A stretch of 64,000 nt of DNA from DASXKD01 sp963762735. Its GTDB lineage: Bacteria; Actinomycetota; Actinomycetes; Streptosporangiales; Streptosporangiaceae. The position numbers and the translations under genes are program-made. Below are positions 42,665 to 51,968 of this stretch, in pieces. The notes beneath the pieces were generated by a model, which was not told the DNA's origin, did no database searches, and saw nothing but the letters and a program-made list of their open reading frames with translations. The number at the start of each line of letters is the position of its first letter. Positions within the stretch are counted from its first letter, which is position 1. Location: positions 349,045-413,044 of the forward strand of contig CAVXMG010000003.1 in the NCBI GenBank assembly GCA_963762735.1, in the 5' to 3' direction.

Positions 42665-43375
42665 TCAGGATCTGGTCCGCGGAGAGGGCTGCGGCTGGCC
42701 CGCCGGCGCCGCGCTCTGCCGTCCGTAGGCACACAGATCGTTCAGTACGCACGCGCTGCAGCGTGGTCGCTGCGCCCGGCAGATAGCCCGCCCGTGGCTG
42801 ATCATCGCTATGTGCAGGTCGTACCGGATATCGGCGGGCACAATCGGCTCGAGCAGGCGGTGTGCCTTGTCCGCGGCGGTCTTGGCCGGCAGCCACCCCA
42901 GCCGCGTGGCAACCCGGTGGACATGGGTGTCCACCGGGAATGCGGCCCTGCCCATGGCGAAGGTGAGCACGCACGCGGCCGTCTTCGGGCCCACGCCGGG
43001 CAGTGACTCCAGGTAGGTCCGGGCCGCGGTGTCGTCGAGATCATGGAGCCGGCCGAGATCGATGCGGCCCTCGCGTTCGGAGATGGCGGCCAGGATCTGC
43101 TGGATGCGGCGCGCCTTCTGGTCGGCGATGCCGCCACAGCGGATGGCATCGGCGACCTGTCCGGCGGGCGCGGCAGCCACCTGCTCCCAGTTGGAGAACC
43201 TTGCTTTGAGCTGTGCGAACGCCCGCTCGGAGTTGGTGTCCGAGGTGTGCTGCGACAGGACGGTCGCCACCACCTCATCGATGACCGGCAGCACCGGCTT
43301 GGGGGCGAACGCGCCTTGTTCGGCGCGCAGCCGGCGCTGCACCGTCCTGATGCGGCCCTTGCCAGGGGCCGTCAT
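42665..43375 (-). CDS. nth: Endonuclease III
   Basis: 236 aa from ATG 43375 (MTAPGKGRIRTVQRRLRAEQ). Base-excision repair glycosylase/AP lyase that removes oxidised pyrimidines. The helix-hairpin-helix with catalytic Lys is LESLPGVGPKTAACVLTFAM, and the catalytic Asp is in FPVDTHVHRVATRLGW. A 4Fe-4S cluster is signalled by C-x6-C-x2-C-x5-C (CRAQRPRCSACVLNDLC). Full length and intact. It converges on the serine hydrolase, with 72 bp between. Confidence 0.93.
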   Translation of the reverse strand: MTAPGKGRIRTVQRRLRAEQGAFAPKPVLPVIDEVVATVLSQHTSDTNSERAFAQLKARFSNWEQVAAAPAGQVADAIRCGGIADQKARRIQQILAAISEREGRIDLGRLHDLDDTAARTYLESLPGVGPKTAACVLTFAMGRAAFPVDTHVHRVATRLGWLPAKTAADKAHRLLEPIVPADIRYDLHIAMISHGRAICRAQRPRCSACVLNDLCAYGRQSAAPAGQPQPSPRTRS

Positions 43376-43573
43376 GGGTGGCTGGTACCCGTCACTGAAA
43401 AGGGGAAGATAAGTTCCCCGCCGACCGTGACGGTGACAAACATGGGAAGCGTCACGCTGGTCATGTGGAGCTCGCGCGACGCAGCGCCGCTCTCGACGAG
43501 CAGCAAGCACCAGCAAGCCAGGCGCAGCAGAACCGGATGGCAGGGTGATGCTCCCTGCCGCCAGAAATTTGGT

Positions 43574-43843
43574 TCAGGGATTCCGGCACTTGGCGGCCGC
43601 CTCAGCACTGCGATGGTTGACCAGACATCTGCCATGACGATAGACGGGCGCCTTGCGCTTTCGCCCCGATCGAATGCTCGTGGCCACGGAGCGCTCCACC
43701 GAGTACACCGCGTTGTCAATGGGGTGCATCGCCCGGCTGGCCCTCTTAACCACCTTGGGCGTGACCGCCCGCTTGACCGCGCGCCCGGGATGCATCGCGC
43801 GGCGCACGCTGCGCGGAACCAGCAACCTGGAGAAGAAACCCAA
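43574..43843 (-). CDS. Small conserved actinobacterial protein
   Basis: 89 aa. MGFFSRLLVPRSVRRAMHPG, then RAVKRAVTPKVVKRASRAMH, PIDNAVYSVERSVATSI and a C-terminal VYRHGRCLVNHRSAEAAAKC. Very basic N-terminal half with repeated MHP/VTP-VKRA units, and a C-terminal part with HGRC-x-VNH-x7-C, possibly metal-binding. I recognise it as a recurrent short hypothetical of actinobacteria; no function is known. Confidence 0.7.
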   Translation of the reverse strand: MGFFSRLLVPRSVRRAMHPGRAVKRAVTPKVVKRASRAMHPIDNAVYSVERSVATSIRSGRKRKAPVYRHGRCLVNHRSAEAAAKCRNP

Positions 43844-44235
43844 CCCGACCCCTCGCCGTGAACCAGCCCGTCGTACGCTACGCCTCTCAGAAGGGGCACC
43901 GGAGCAAATGGCTATCAGGCACCACTTCGGGGAGGGGAGGTAGAGGCACCTCGCTGACCTGTGCCCGCCCGTTGCGCGGGGACCAGGGACCGCCCCGGTT
44001 GTGGCGTTGCCCGTTACGAGTTGCGTGCTGGTTCGATGAGCGCTGCGGTGCTGGTATCGCAGCGGCGAGGTGATTCGACCGGAGCCGTTTCATGCCGGAC
44101 GGGCCGGGCAGGGCAATATCTGCGGCTGCGGCAGCGAGGTTGCCGTGTGTGCCGGGCCGTCTGGGCTACGCCAGGTTAGGGGTCAGGCTTGATGCGCTTG
44201 TTGCCGCGGGCAAAGGCGACCCCAGGAGGCATCCG
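43844..44235. other. No gene recognised
   Basis: 392 bp between the small basic protein and the small acidic protein. Open frames are short and unlike coding sequence. The far end carries the ribosome site AGGAGG (44223-44228) for the gene at 44236. Confidence 0.4.
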
Positions 44236-44610
44236 ATGACCGATCCCGGTACGCCCCGGCACGTCGAAATCAAAGATGGTGATGAAACGGTCGCTGCTGC
44301 GGAGGTGACAACTTCGCAGGAAGCCGGCGGAACGGCCCAGGCGTCGCTGCACGCGGCGCCCGGGCATATCGCCCCTGGCAGCCGGGCGAGCCTGGTCGAT
44401 GCCGTGATGGATCTGCCCGAGGTGCAGGCGAGCGAACGCTTGCAGGCCACCGTCCCGCTCGGTGACGGTGAATCGCTGGAGCGCCTGCGGCAGCGGACCG
44501 ACGACACGACTACCCGTCCGGCCGGCTCTACCGCCCTGCTGGATGCGAACATACCGGCGGACGACGAACCCAGATCTGGCCAGGAGCCTGGTGAAACGCC
44601 GTCACCGTGA
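44236..44610 (+). CDS. Small acidic hypothetical protein
   Basis: 124 aa from ATG 44236, chosen because AGGAGG lies 7 bp before it. Polar and acidic, with low hydrophobicity and low complexity (HVEIKDGDETVAAAEVTTSQ; GDGESLERLRQRTDDTTTRP). It is likely disordered. One helical segment, ASLVDAVMDLPEVQASERLQ. No family recognised; not a shadow of another gene. Confidence 0.5.
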   Translation: MTDPGTPRHVEIKDGDETVAAAEVTTSQEAGGTAQASLHAAPGHIAPGSRASLVDAVMDLPEVQASERLQATVPLGDGESLERLRQRTDDTTTRPAGSTALLDANIPADDEPRSGQEPGETPSP

Positions 44611-45014
44611 GCACTGCTGCCCGGGTGCCACTCACCGGGCGTCGTCATCAGCACAATGACGTACCCGGCCAGCGAAAATTGACTATCTGTGCTCAGCCAG
44701 CAGACCCGGCGCCGGCCCAAGATCGCGACCACGGAGCGAACAGTTGGTTTCGCGGTGGGCCGGGCAAGCCAGCGAACTGGTCAGCGAGCCGCACCACGAC
44801 GGTCCCGGCGTGATCCTGGTGGACCGCGCCTTCTGCGCCGCGCCACGCAGAACGCTCGTTCCCGCGCGGCTCGAGACGATCGTGGCAAAGAGCGCCGACC
44901 GCCCCATATCGGCGGCCGCCACCACACCAACGCCGGTCCCGCCAGCGCTTACAGACCGGAGGGGGCGCCAGGCCCGGGCGAGCTCGCAACACCTCATGAG
45001 CCGGTGTGCGGGCC
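44611..45014. other. No gene recognised
   Basis: About 400 bp downstream of the small acidic gene and convergent with the PLD gene. Several antisense open frames exist but none has coding character. One plus-strand frame (ASELVSEPHHDGPGVILVD) looks like a decayed protein; I cannot identify it. Confidence 0.4.
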
Positions 45015-46388
45015 TCAGTCGCTCGTGGTGCAGGTGGCGCCGCCGACCGTCACGGTGATCCGTGCGCCGGGCGGGGGGCCGTTGAGGTAGATCAGCGCGT
45101 AGCCGGAGCCATTGGTTGGGTAGCTGTGCGCGTAACCGCCGGCGGTCGCGGTGGCGTTCTGGTAGGGCTGGTTGGAGTGCACATACACGTTGTTCTCGTC
45201 GTCGGCGGCGTTGTATACGCTCGCGGTGGCGGTGCACCACGTGCCTGGCGCCTTCCTCCCGGCCGGCCGGGACGCGGCTGCCGGGGAGTAGGCCCTAGCC
45301 CCGGCGTAGTCCCGGGTGAGCGCGGCGCTGAGGGCTTTCACTATCGCTGGCTCGCGGGTGAGGATGCCCAGTTCCCGGTTGTAGTCGAGGCTGGCGACGG
45401 AGAAGTTCTGCGACCCCACCAGCACCCGCTGGCTGGCTCGCCCGGCGTCGGCGACGATCGCTTTAGCGTGGATGTACAGGGCGCTGCCGCTGTCAGGGTA
45501 GAGCCGGATATGCGCGCCGGCCCGGGCCAGCTCGGTGAAAGCCTGGTCCCACTCGGGGTCGGTGGTCATGGTGATCCTGACCTTCACGCCCCGCCGGGCC
45601 GCGGCCGCCAGGGCGCCGGTGACGGCCGGGTCGTCCATCTCCTCGTCCTCCACGGCAAGGGTGCGGGCAGCCCCGTTGATGACCGACAGGACCGACCCTT
45701 GAGCGTTGGTCGGTGACCACACCAGGTTGGTGCCGTCCGGCGGGGTGATGACGCGGCCAGCGAAGTCGGCGTTGAAGGTGGCGAGGATGGCGGCGACGTC
45801 GGCGCGGCCGGTGTCGATGACGGCGAAATCCCGGGTGCCCGGGTAGTCGCCGGCGACGAGGTTCCCGGTCATGATGACCGAGGTGGCGCCGTCGACAGTG
45901 AGAGTCTTCTGATGGCAGGTGGTGCGCGCCGGGCCCCACCTGACGTGGACACCATGGGCGGCCAGGTAGTCGTAGGCGCTCCGGTTGCGGGACTTCTCCA
46001 GGTGCTGGTCGAGGATCACCCGGACCTCCACCCCGCGGGCGGCGTCCGCAGCCAGATCCGCTTCCGCCGTGAGGTCGGCCAGCTCGTACATGGTCAGCTC
46101 CACCGAGGAACGCGCCCGGCTGATGAGCTGGTAGACCGGCCTGATCCCGGCCTCAGGCTCGGCCAGCACCCGCAGAGACGCCGCACCCTGTGAGCGGTGC
46201 ACGTTTGCAGGCGCGCCCGAGGCCGCAGGCCGGGCCACAGCTGGCGACGCGCTCCCGACTGAAGCCTGCGGGGGCGCGGCCTTACCACACCCCCAGACGC
46301 CGACGGCTAGCACGGCGGCGGTGAGCATCAGCAGGATCGCGCGGCACAAACCAGCGTGCTCCGCCTCGCCCCGCAATCTCCCCAGCAT
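45015..46388 (-). CDS. Exported phospholipase D-like protein
   Basis: 457 aa. N-terminus ILLMLTAAVLAVGVWGCGKA is a signal peptide with a weak lipobox (VWGC), so it may be a lipoprotein. Two PLD half-sites: first THE HxKxxxxD form as HQKTLTVDGATSVIMTGN (~170-187), second as YIHAKAIVADAGRASQRVLV (~303-322) followed by GSQNFSVASLDYNRELGIL. VRVILDQHLEKSRNRSAYDY precedes site 1. PLD enzymes hydrolyse phosphodiesters or act as transphosphatidylases or nucleases. The ~90-residue C-terminal tail with a Cys pair (WCTATASVY; ATCTTSD) is an accessory domain. Extracellular. Confidence 0.85.
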   Translation of the reverse strand: MLGRLRGEAEHAGLCRAILLMLTAAVLAVGVWGCGKAAPPQASVGSASPAVARPAASGAPANVHRSQGAASLRVLAEPEAGIRPVYQLISRARSSVELTMYELADLTAEADLAADAARGVEVRVILDQHLEKSRNRSAYDYLAAHGVHVRWGPARTTCHQKTLTVDGATSVIMTGNLVAGDYPGTRDFAVIDTGRADVAAILATFNADFAGRVITPPDGTNLVWSPTNAQGSVLSVINGAARTLAVEDEEMDDPAVTGALAAAARRGVKVRITMTTDPEWDQAFTELARAGAHIRLYPDSGSALYIHAKAIVADAGRASQRVLVGSQNFSVASLDYNRELGILTREPAIVKALSAALTRDYAGARAYSPAAASRPAGRKAPGTWCTATASVYNAADDENNVYVHSNQPYQNATATAGGYAHSYPTNGSGYALIYLNGPPPGARITVTVGGATCTTSD

Positions 46389-46813
46389 CCGGCCAATCTA
46401 GATCGACGCCCGGACATCATGCGAGCACAAGTCAGACGGTACGGCGCGTACCTGCCGCTCAAGGGCCCGAATCACCCTGCCGTGACCTCACATCCGATCC
46501 CCAACAGCAGCATGAACCTGCCGCACGACTCGCGGCAGGAAGCGGAAGTGCATGCCGAGCGCCGACGATGCATAGAAATACGGTCTCGCCGCGGTTGATG
46601 GCAGCAGTGACGATCGGGCCGGCCCCGCACAAGGGCCTCGCACGGCGGTGGCGATCAGCGCGGCCGAGGAGCCGCCGGCGCTCGGGATCGTATTGGCGGA
46701 CCATCCTCCTTCACGCTGCGGAGTCGACGGTGGACGTGGCCAGGCGCATGGTCTTGTGGCGCGCGGCGTGGAACTTCGGCAGTCGTGCCGTCTTCAGCGT
46801 CGCAGGGATCTGC
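46389..46813. other. No gene recognised
   Basis: 425 bp upstream of the PLD gene and downstream of the SRPBCC gene (both minus strand), so it should hold the PLD promoter. Frames on both strands look degraded. I do not see a recognisable domain. Confidence 0.4.
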
Positions 46814-47440
46814 TCAGGCCGCCTGTTCGGCCCGGTCCCTGATCCCGCGGAGCATCTTGTGGGTCATGACGAAGCTGACCGCCTCGACGGGCTCGACGAG
46901 AAACCTGGCCCACGGCCGGGTGTAGGCGTACCTCTCGCGCACGAGCAGTCGCGCTGTCCCGCCCGGTTCATCCCGCAGCACCCAGGCCCAGGTGAAATCG
47001 TAGGGCGGCGGGGTGTTCCCCATCGGCACCCCGCCGCGCAGAACCAGCGATCGCCCCGGCTCCAGGGCGGTCACCTCCAGGCCCACCGCCGGGGCGAGCT
47101 TGATCTCGCCCCCGAGCTTGATGTCCTGCCACTCCGCGACGATGCGATCCGCGCTGTGGATGTCGCAGCCGGCCAGGTTCTCCACGAAATCGTAGCTGTA
47201 GAACCCGCCCCGCCCCTGCCCCATCTGGGCGATCCAGGGCCAGACCCGGCCGGCGGAGGTCCGGACGGTGATGGCGCGGGTCGCGACAAGATCCGGGCTG
47301 GTGATGAGGTCGTCGCCAGGCAGGGGCGCCTCGCACTCCTGGGCACTCGCCCCCCATCGCAGCTGACGGGGCCGGGCAACCAGGATGTAGGCGGCCACGA
47401 CTCCGACCGCGCTTACCCCCGCGGCATACCGGCGTCTCAC
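46814..47440 (-). CDS. SRPBCC-fold protein with N-terminal membrane anchor
   Basis: 208 aa from GTG 47440, supported by GGGAGGGG just upstream. Residues ~3-22 (RRYAAGVSAVGVVAAYILVA) are a membrane anchor. The SRPBCC body has ITVRTSAGRVWPWIAQMGQG, RGGFYSYDFVENLAGCDIHS, GLEVTALEPGRSLVLRGGVP and LLVRERYAYTRPWARFLVEP. The family binds lipids or steroids in a pocket; actual ligand unknown. Longer starts upstream are possible. Confidence 0.78.
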   Translation of the reverse strand: MRRRYAAGVSAVGVVAAYILVARPRQLRWGASAQECEAPLPGDDLITSPDLVATRAITVRTSAGRVWPWIAQMGQGRGGFYSYDFVENLAGCDIHSADRIVAEWQDIKLGGEIKLAPAVGLEVTALEPGRSLVLRGGVPMGNTPPPYDFTWAWVLRDEPGGTARLLVRERYAYTRPWARFLVEPVEAVSFVMTHKMLRGIRDRAEQAA

Positions 47441-48125
47441 TCGGCCCCTCCCTGCAACAGTCGTCCCAGCCCGCAAAGACCAGTATCGTCGCTCACTTCA
47501 CCTTTCCACTCAGGGCCTGTGAAGCAAAGCGACAGGCCGGCCACCGCGCAGCGCCCCGAATGCTCGCTGCCGCGACGGCTGCCGATCGCCTGCCGGTCAC
47601 CGAGCGTGGACAAACCCGCGATGGCGAAAGCACGCACTCCCGCGTTATGCGTCGGTATCGCCAGGCTGAAACGGTAAGCGAAGGCATCCATGGGTGGTTG
47701 TTATGCGCACTATGGTGGAACCACCGGGGTAAGCAGGACAGTGTGACTCAGCAGGGCGCAAAGTAATGGGCATGCATCTACCGGGACAGCACAGGAGCAA
47801 CTTAATGCAGCACTGCCGGATGCGCCTTTTTATTGTTATCGGGCGGCGGCCCAAGCGGCGCCACGGCTGGGCGCCAGCGCCCGGCATCCGGAGGCCCGGC
47901 GGCCGCGCGCCCGGCACCACGCCAGCCCGTGGTCAATTGGACTGGTCTGGGATCGGCGATGGGCCCGCATACCAGCTGGGCCAGCCAGCGCAGATACCGA
48001 AAATTATGGCGTTGGTACGTTGTCAAGGTAAAGCGTAAAGTTTCACCATAGAAGGGTCAGTCCTGGGGACCTGGAGGACGGGCGATGGGAACGCACCGAA
48101 GCGGCTCACGCCCGGGCGGGAAGCG
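47441..48125. other. Long intergenic region, mostly unexplained
   Basis: 685 bp with divergent genes on both sides. Several short open frames (e.g. 47766-48038, 47437-47691) lack coding character or ribosome sites. A GGTGG-AA-CCACC dyad lies at 47714-47725, and a local T-rich patch (CCTTTTTATTGTTATCG) near 47824. TTGTCA at 48020 may be a -35 of the LuxR gene. Confidence 0.4.
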
Positions 48126-48944
48126 ATGCATCCGTCGATCCTGAACACGGCGCGCGGGCTAGCGCAGTCCCGCACAGTGGGTACCTTCATTGACGAGAGC
48201 CTGCGCTGTCTGGAGGAATCGTTCACCGGCAGCCTGGTGTCGTTCAACCGAATCGACCTCGCGAGGCGGACTGGGGCGGCCGCCTTCCGGCCTTACCGCG
48301 CCGACCACGATCGGGCGGTTGATGGGGTGGTCCGCCTGTTGAGCGAGCACCCGCTGTACCAGTGGTACACCTCGCAGCCGGACTGGTCGCCGATGCGGAT
48401 CAGCGACGTCATGCCTTGGGAACGGTTCCGGCAGACACCGCTCTTCGCTGAGGTCCTCGCGCCGATCGGTGCCTGCCACACGATAGCGATCATGCTGGTT
48501 CCGCCGTCCAGCGGACAGTTCGTCTATTTCGCGATCACCCGCGCCGATCCCGACTTCACCGACCACGAACTGGAGTTGTGCCGGTCGCTGCAGCCTTGCC
48601 TGGTCGCCCTCTATACCGCGTTGACGCTCTCCGAGCACACCAGCCCGCACAGGGAGACGATGACGCTGACGCGCCGCGAACGCGCGGTGCTGGGCTATCT
48701 GGCTGATGGGCTGACCGCGGAGGCGATTGCCCGGCGCATGGCGACCCGGCCGGCCACTGTGCGCAAGCACCTGCAGAACCTCTACGCCAAACTCGGCACC
48801 TCCGACCGGCTCGGCGCCGTCATCCGCGGCCGCGACCTCGGGCTGCTCCATGCTGACGAACTGTCCCGGGAATTCCGGTGGAACGTGCGGACCGACTTTC
48901 ACGGCCGTCACGCTGACGGTGATTCCGGCGGTAACCTTCAGTAA
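48126..48944 (+). CDS. LuxR-family HTH transcriptional regulator with GAF-like N-terminus
   Basis: 272 aa. The N-terminal ~170 residues form a small-molecule sensing domain of the GAF/PAS kind (LAQSRTVGTFIDESLRCLEE; ESFTGSLVSFNRIDLARRTG; AIMLVPPSSGQFVYFAITRA). The C-terminal LuxR HTH is at ~180-235: MTLTRRERAVLGYLADGLTA, EAIARRMATRPATVRKHLQN, LYAKLGTSDRLGAV. It is smaller than the LAL type and has no receiver domain. The ligand is unknown. It sits alone between long non-coding tracts, so targets are not obvious. Confidence 0.85.
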   Translation: MHPSILNTARGLAQSRTVGTFIDESLRCLEESFTGSLVSFNRIDLARRTGAAAFRPYRADHDRAVDGVVRLLSEHPLYQWYTSQPDWSPMRISDVMPWERFRQTPLFAEVLAPIGACHTIAIMLVPPSSGQFVYFAITRADPDFTDHELELCRSLQPCLVALYTALTLSEHTSPHRETMTLTRRERAVLGYLADGLTAEAIARRMATRPATVRKHLQNLYAKLGTSDRLGAVIRGRDLGLLHADELSREFRWNVRTDFHGRHADGDSGGNLQ

Positions 48945-49244
48945 TTTCGGTCCGGGTCTGGTGTCTCGCCGCTGCCTCCAGCCGCGCCGCCGTCATCGCG
49001 CCATCCCCTGCCCTCCAGCAGGCAGGGCACCCCCGGCCGGAAACCGGTGACCGCAGTCCCAGATCCGCACGGGCGCAGGTGCCCCGGCAAAACCGCGTAT
49101 TGCCTGATGCACGGCGGCATACATCACCGCTACAACCAGAATTAGCCTTTTACGCGGTGCCATATTGCCCGATGTTGCACGGCCCGGCGGTGCGCCGGCG
49201 ACCAACTGGCCGGTTGGTCACCCAAGCTCGGCCTTGACCCGCGA

Positions 49245-49334
49245 CGCCGAGAACACCATGTCGTGCTCAACAACTGCTACTGCGGCTACGCCGAGGCCAA
49301 TGCCCCGCAATTGGCCGCCCTGCTGGCAACCTGA
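49245..49334 (+). pseudogene. C-terminal stub of a DUF72-family protein
   Basis: About 28 residues: HHVVLNNCYCGYAEANAPQL followed by AALLAT and a stop. This matches the end of DUF72 proteins (family consensus V-x-F/L-N-N-x-Y-x-D-Y-A-x-x-N-A). No earlier DUF72 sequence is present. A remnant only. Confidence 0.5.
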
Positions 49335-49514
49335 CCGTCCGCTCACAGGGCCGGGCCGCCCTGACTACGCGGTTTCGCGTATGGGCGCCTGTCGGCGGGC
49401 ATGTGACGATGTCGTCTGCGGCCGGGAGCGGAGACCACAGGAAACTGCGGCAACGGCCCGGACAGTGCGCGGTAGGGGCCAACCTGCCTGCGCTCATCGG
49501 AAGGGAACGGCTGG

Positions 49515-49868
49515 GTGATGAACAGGAAAGTCATGCTGGTATCGGGAGCCCGCCATGATGGTCCTGCCATATCGCACAACACCGGCGATCCCACCGCGTA
49601 CCTGCACGCCGAAGCGACGCGCGTGCCCGAGTTGCTCCAGGCCGACCTAGTCGGGCTGATGCTGCTGAAAGCGGACCGGTCCGGCGCGGTGCTCTTGCTT
49701 CGAGCCAACCGAGGTCATCACCCAGGCAGCGTCCCAATTCCCCCGGCACGGGGCCAACCCCTCGAATCAGCTCAGACGTGCCGGGTGCGTCAGCAGAGAT
49801 ATGACATGTCAGATCACGAGACCAAGTCAGCTCACGGGACTAAACCCTATTCATCGACGACTGGGTGA
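49515..49868 (+). CDS. Doubtful open frame with GAF-like fragment
   Basis: 117 aa open from GTG 49515. The middle, TRVPELLQADLVGLMLLKAD, resembles a GAF domain's first helix and strand (xLLxADxxGLMLxxAD). The following residues degenerate to Ser/Thr-rich sequence. No clear ribosome site. I think it a decayed sensor gene. Confidence 0.25.
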   Translation: MMNRKVMLVSGARHDGPAISHNTGDPTAYLHAEATRVPELLQADLVGLMLLKADRSGAVLLLRANRGHHPGSVPIPPARGQPLESAQTCRVRQQRYDMSDHETKSAHGTKPYSSTTG

Positions 49869-49874
49869 GCTCAC

Positions 49875-50105
49875 ATGGAGAAAGATGCTTATCCGAAGGT
49901 TCTTCCGATGGCAGCTTGGTGGGATCCGAAATCGAGAAGGGTAATACTTAATCCTTTCTCGCAGGTCGAATTCACCTGGAAAAGCGTCCCTGGTAGGGAA
50001 TGCGGAGCTATAAACGTCTTCGTAAACGCGCCGATCCAGTCAGTTCGGAATCATCATAGCGGCAACCGGAGAGCATTTCTGGATCGCCGAGCGCATTATC
50101 TGTGA
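49875..50105 (+). CDS. Doubtful low-GC open frame (76 aa)
   Basis: Composition is AT-richer than the region (AATACTTAATCC; TATAAACGTC). The frame starts MEKDAYPKVLPMAAWWDPKS and ends with no recognisable domain. It may be non-coding DNA of foreign origin or part of the promoter of the secreted gene that follows at 50141. Confidence 0.2.
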   Translation: MEKDAYPKVLPMAAWWDPKSRRVILNPFSQVEFTWKSVPGRECGAINVFVNAPIQSVRNHHSGNRRAFLDRRAHYL

Positions 50106-50140
50106 ACTGTCAGCCATCCGCAACCAGAAAGGACACCGTC

Positions 50141-50674
50141 ATGACCAGCACACCACCCACCAGCCGCACGCGAGCCCTGCGGCGGCCCGCCGCCGCGGTG
50201 CTCGCCATAGCCGCCACTGCCGCCTTCGCCCTGATCACCGTCCCGGCGCTGGCCGCCAGCGCGGCACGGGCGTCCGCGCCGCGACCGAGCATCGCATCGG
50301 TCTCGTTCAGCGGGACCCACGGCCCCGGCGGGGCCTCGCCGACGATCACCATCACCGGCGCCCAGTTCGGTGCCACCGCCCCCACGGGGACCTCGGACAA
50401 CACCACCAGCTGCGGCCAATACACCGCCAACGGCAAGGTCTACGGCGGCAAGCTCTACTTCGCCGACGACGCGAACTTCGAAGCCGGGTTCTCCAACAGC
50501 GGCGGCGCCGACTGCGTCGGCATCACCGTGGTGTCGTGGAGCCCGACGAAGGTCGTCCTGAAGTTCGGCAACGCCTACGGCACCTTTGACCACTGGTTCC
50601 TCACCAACGGCGACGGGTACGCCATATCGGTCAAGACCGCCATCTGGGGCGGCACCGTCACTGGGCTGAGCTGA
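50141..50674 (+). CDS. Secreted protein, IPT/TIG-like fold candidate
   Basis: 177 aa from ATG 50141, with ribosome site AAAGGA 8 bp before. Signal peptide at ~1-45 (RRPAAAVLAIAATAAFALIT). The mature part starts PSIASVSFSGTHGPGGASPT and then has ITITGAQFGATAPTGTSDN, the cadence of an IPT/TIG or cell-surface immunoglobulin-like domain (ITI-x-G-x-x-F/FG). Two Cys (~91 and ~127) may pair. Extracellular; function unknown. Confidence 0.7.
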   Translation: MTSTPPTSRTRALRRPAAAVLAIAATAAFALITVPALAASAARASAPRPSIASVSFSGTHGPGGASPTITITGAQFGATAPTGTSDNTTSCGQYTANGKVYGGKLYFADDANFEAGFSNSGGADCVGITVVSWSPTKVVLKFGNAYGTFDHWFLTNGDGYAISVKTAIWGGTVTGLS

Positions 50675-51120
50675 CCCGCCGCCCTGCCGTTCATCCCCGG
50701 TGACCTGGCGGGCTGCCAGGCTCGGTCCGCCAGCCGACGGGTTCCAGATGCTCCAGTCGCCAACATGACAGGCCGGCCAGGCGATCCAGCCCAGGCCGGC
50801 CGGCCCATCCATGGAACATCTGCCTGTCCACCCGCGGCCGCCACCCAGAACCGGGCAATCGGCGCCCTCAACATCGGCCAAGCAAACCCCCTCCGCGCGA
50901 TCCGATTCGGCGATCAGCACGCTGTGGGTAGCACGCTTCGCTCAACGCTACGTAATTGACCCTCGTCTCAGGCGGGGCGCACACTGCTGCCACCATCCTG
51001 AAGGAAGTGTTCGGCGCGGGCTTACCGGGCTACTCGGAGGCCGGCCCCGTAGGCCGCGCAGATCGGGGTCATCTGGGTAGCCTCGCATCAGCGGGCGGTG
51101 AGGGAAGGGGCGGACGTGGC
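50675..51120. other. No gene recognised
   Basis: 446 bp. It contains two copies of GGCCGGCC (50771-50778 and 50794-50801) around AGGCGATCCAGCCCA, a possible terminator for the secreted gene. An in-frame extension upstream of the next gene begins at 50956, but ATG 51121 is the true family start. Confidence 0.4.
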
Positions 51121-51822
51121 ATGGCCATTATTCACAAAACCACGATGAGCCCGGGCAAGCTGGACTTGCTGAGGGTCTGGCTGCCCACCCAGCCCTGGTA
51201 CCTCACTGGCGGCCGTGGGCCGGATCTGACCAAGGCCGGCGGGTTCCGGCTTGATGATCCGGCCGGAGAGGTCGGCATCGAGTTCATGGTGGTGACCGAT
51301 GGATCCGGGCCCGGGGCCATCACCTACCAGGTGCCGCTGACCTACCGCGCGGACGCGATTGCCGGAGCCGGGGGCGGGCTGATCGGAACAGCGGAACACG
51401 GGGTGCTCGGACGCCGGTGGATCTACGACGGAACCTGCGATCGGGTTCTGGTGGCTCAGCTGGTCGCGCTTATCCAGGGCGAGGCTGAGCCGCAGGCCCA
51501 GAGTGTCAGCGGCACACCGGACCCCACCGTGATCGGCCGGCCCGTGGCGAACAGACAGTTGGCGGTCGCTGGATCGGTGCCGGCGGCCAGTGGGCCGGCC
51601 GGCACCGATATCCGGGTCCAGGTCGCCGGCGCGGACGGCATGCGAAACGGCCAGCTCTTGGTGCGGATCAACAGGATCCTCAAGACTGGTGACGGCGCCG
51701 CCGCACTCGGTGCTGCCGGGCAGCCATGCCTGTCCGCAACCTGGCGGCGTGCAGACGGTACCCAGGTCCGGGGGATCTTCGGCACCGCGAGGTACTTGCC
51801 GGAGCAAGCGACACGGCCGTAA
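51121..51822 (+). CDS. Maltokinase N-terminal-cap-like domain protein
   Basis: 233 aa from ATG 51121. The family start MAIIHKTTMSPGKLDLLRVW is exact, then WYLTGGRGPDLTKAGGFRLD, GEVGIEFMVVTDGSGPGAIT, YQVPLTYRADAIAGAGGGLI, GTAEHGVLGRRWIYDGTCDR and VLVAQLVALIQGEAEPQAQS. This is the cap that precedes the kinase in actinobacterial maltokinase (Mak). Here it stands alone; the kinase lobe is missing. Stand-alone versions are common and often annotated as branching-enzyme-like proteins; role unknown. Confidence 0.8.
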   Translation: MAIIHKTTMSPGKLDLLRVWLPTQPWYLTGGRGPDLTKAGGFRLDDPAGEVGIEFMVVTDGSGPGAITYQVPLTYRADAIAGAGGGLIGTAEHGVLGRRWIYDGTCDRVLVAQLVALIQGEAEPQAQSVSGTPDPTVIGRPVANRQLAVAGSVPAASGPAGTDIRVQVAGADGMRNGQLLVRINRILKTGDGAAALGAAGQPCLSATWRRADGTQVRGIFGTARYLPEQATRP

Positions 51823-51968
51823 GGACGAGCACCGTCACAGTTCGTAATGGTGGGCATCTGCTCTTTGACGCGCGTAGCCGCCTGGTGGCCGGGGAGGCAG
51901 CACTGGAGCTGTCGGCTTGAGTGTGTCCCGGACTGGTCGTTATGGCCCGCTCGGTGTGGCTCTTGGCT

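Noticed and set aside
46568..47677. 369-aa plus-strand open frame
   Set aside because: Antisense to the SRPBCC gene, which has a ribosome site and clear domain.
47766..48038. 90-aa plus-strand open frame upstream of the LuxR gene
   Set aside because: No ribosome site, low-complexity Arg/Pro/Gly tail, no family.
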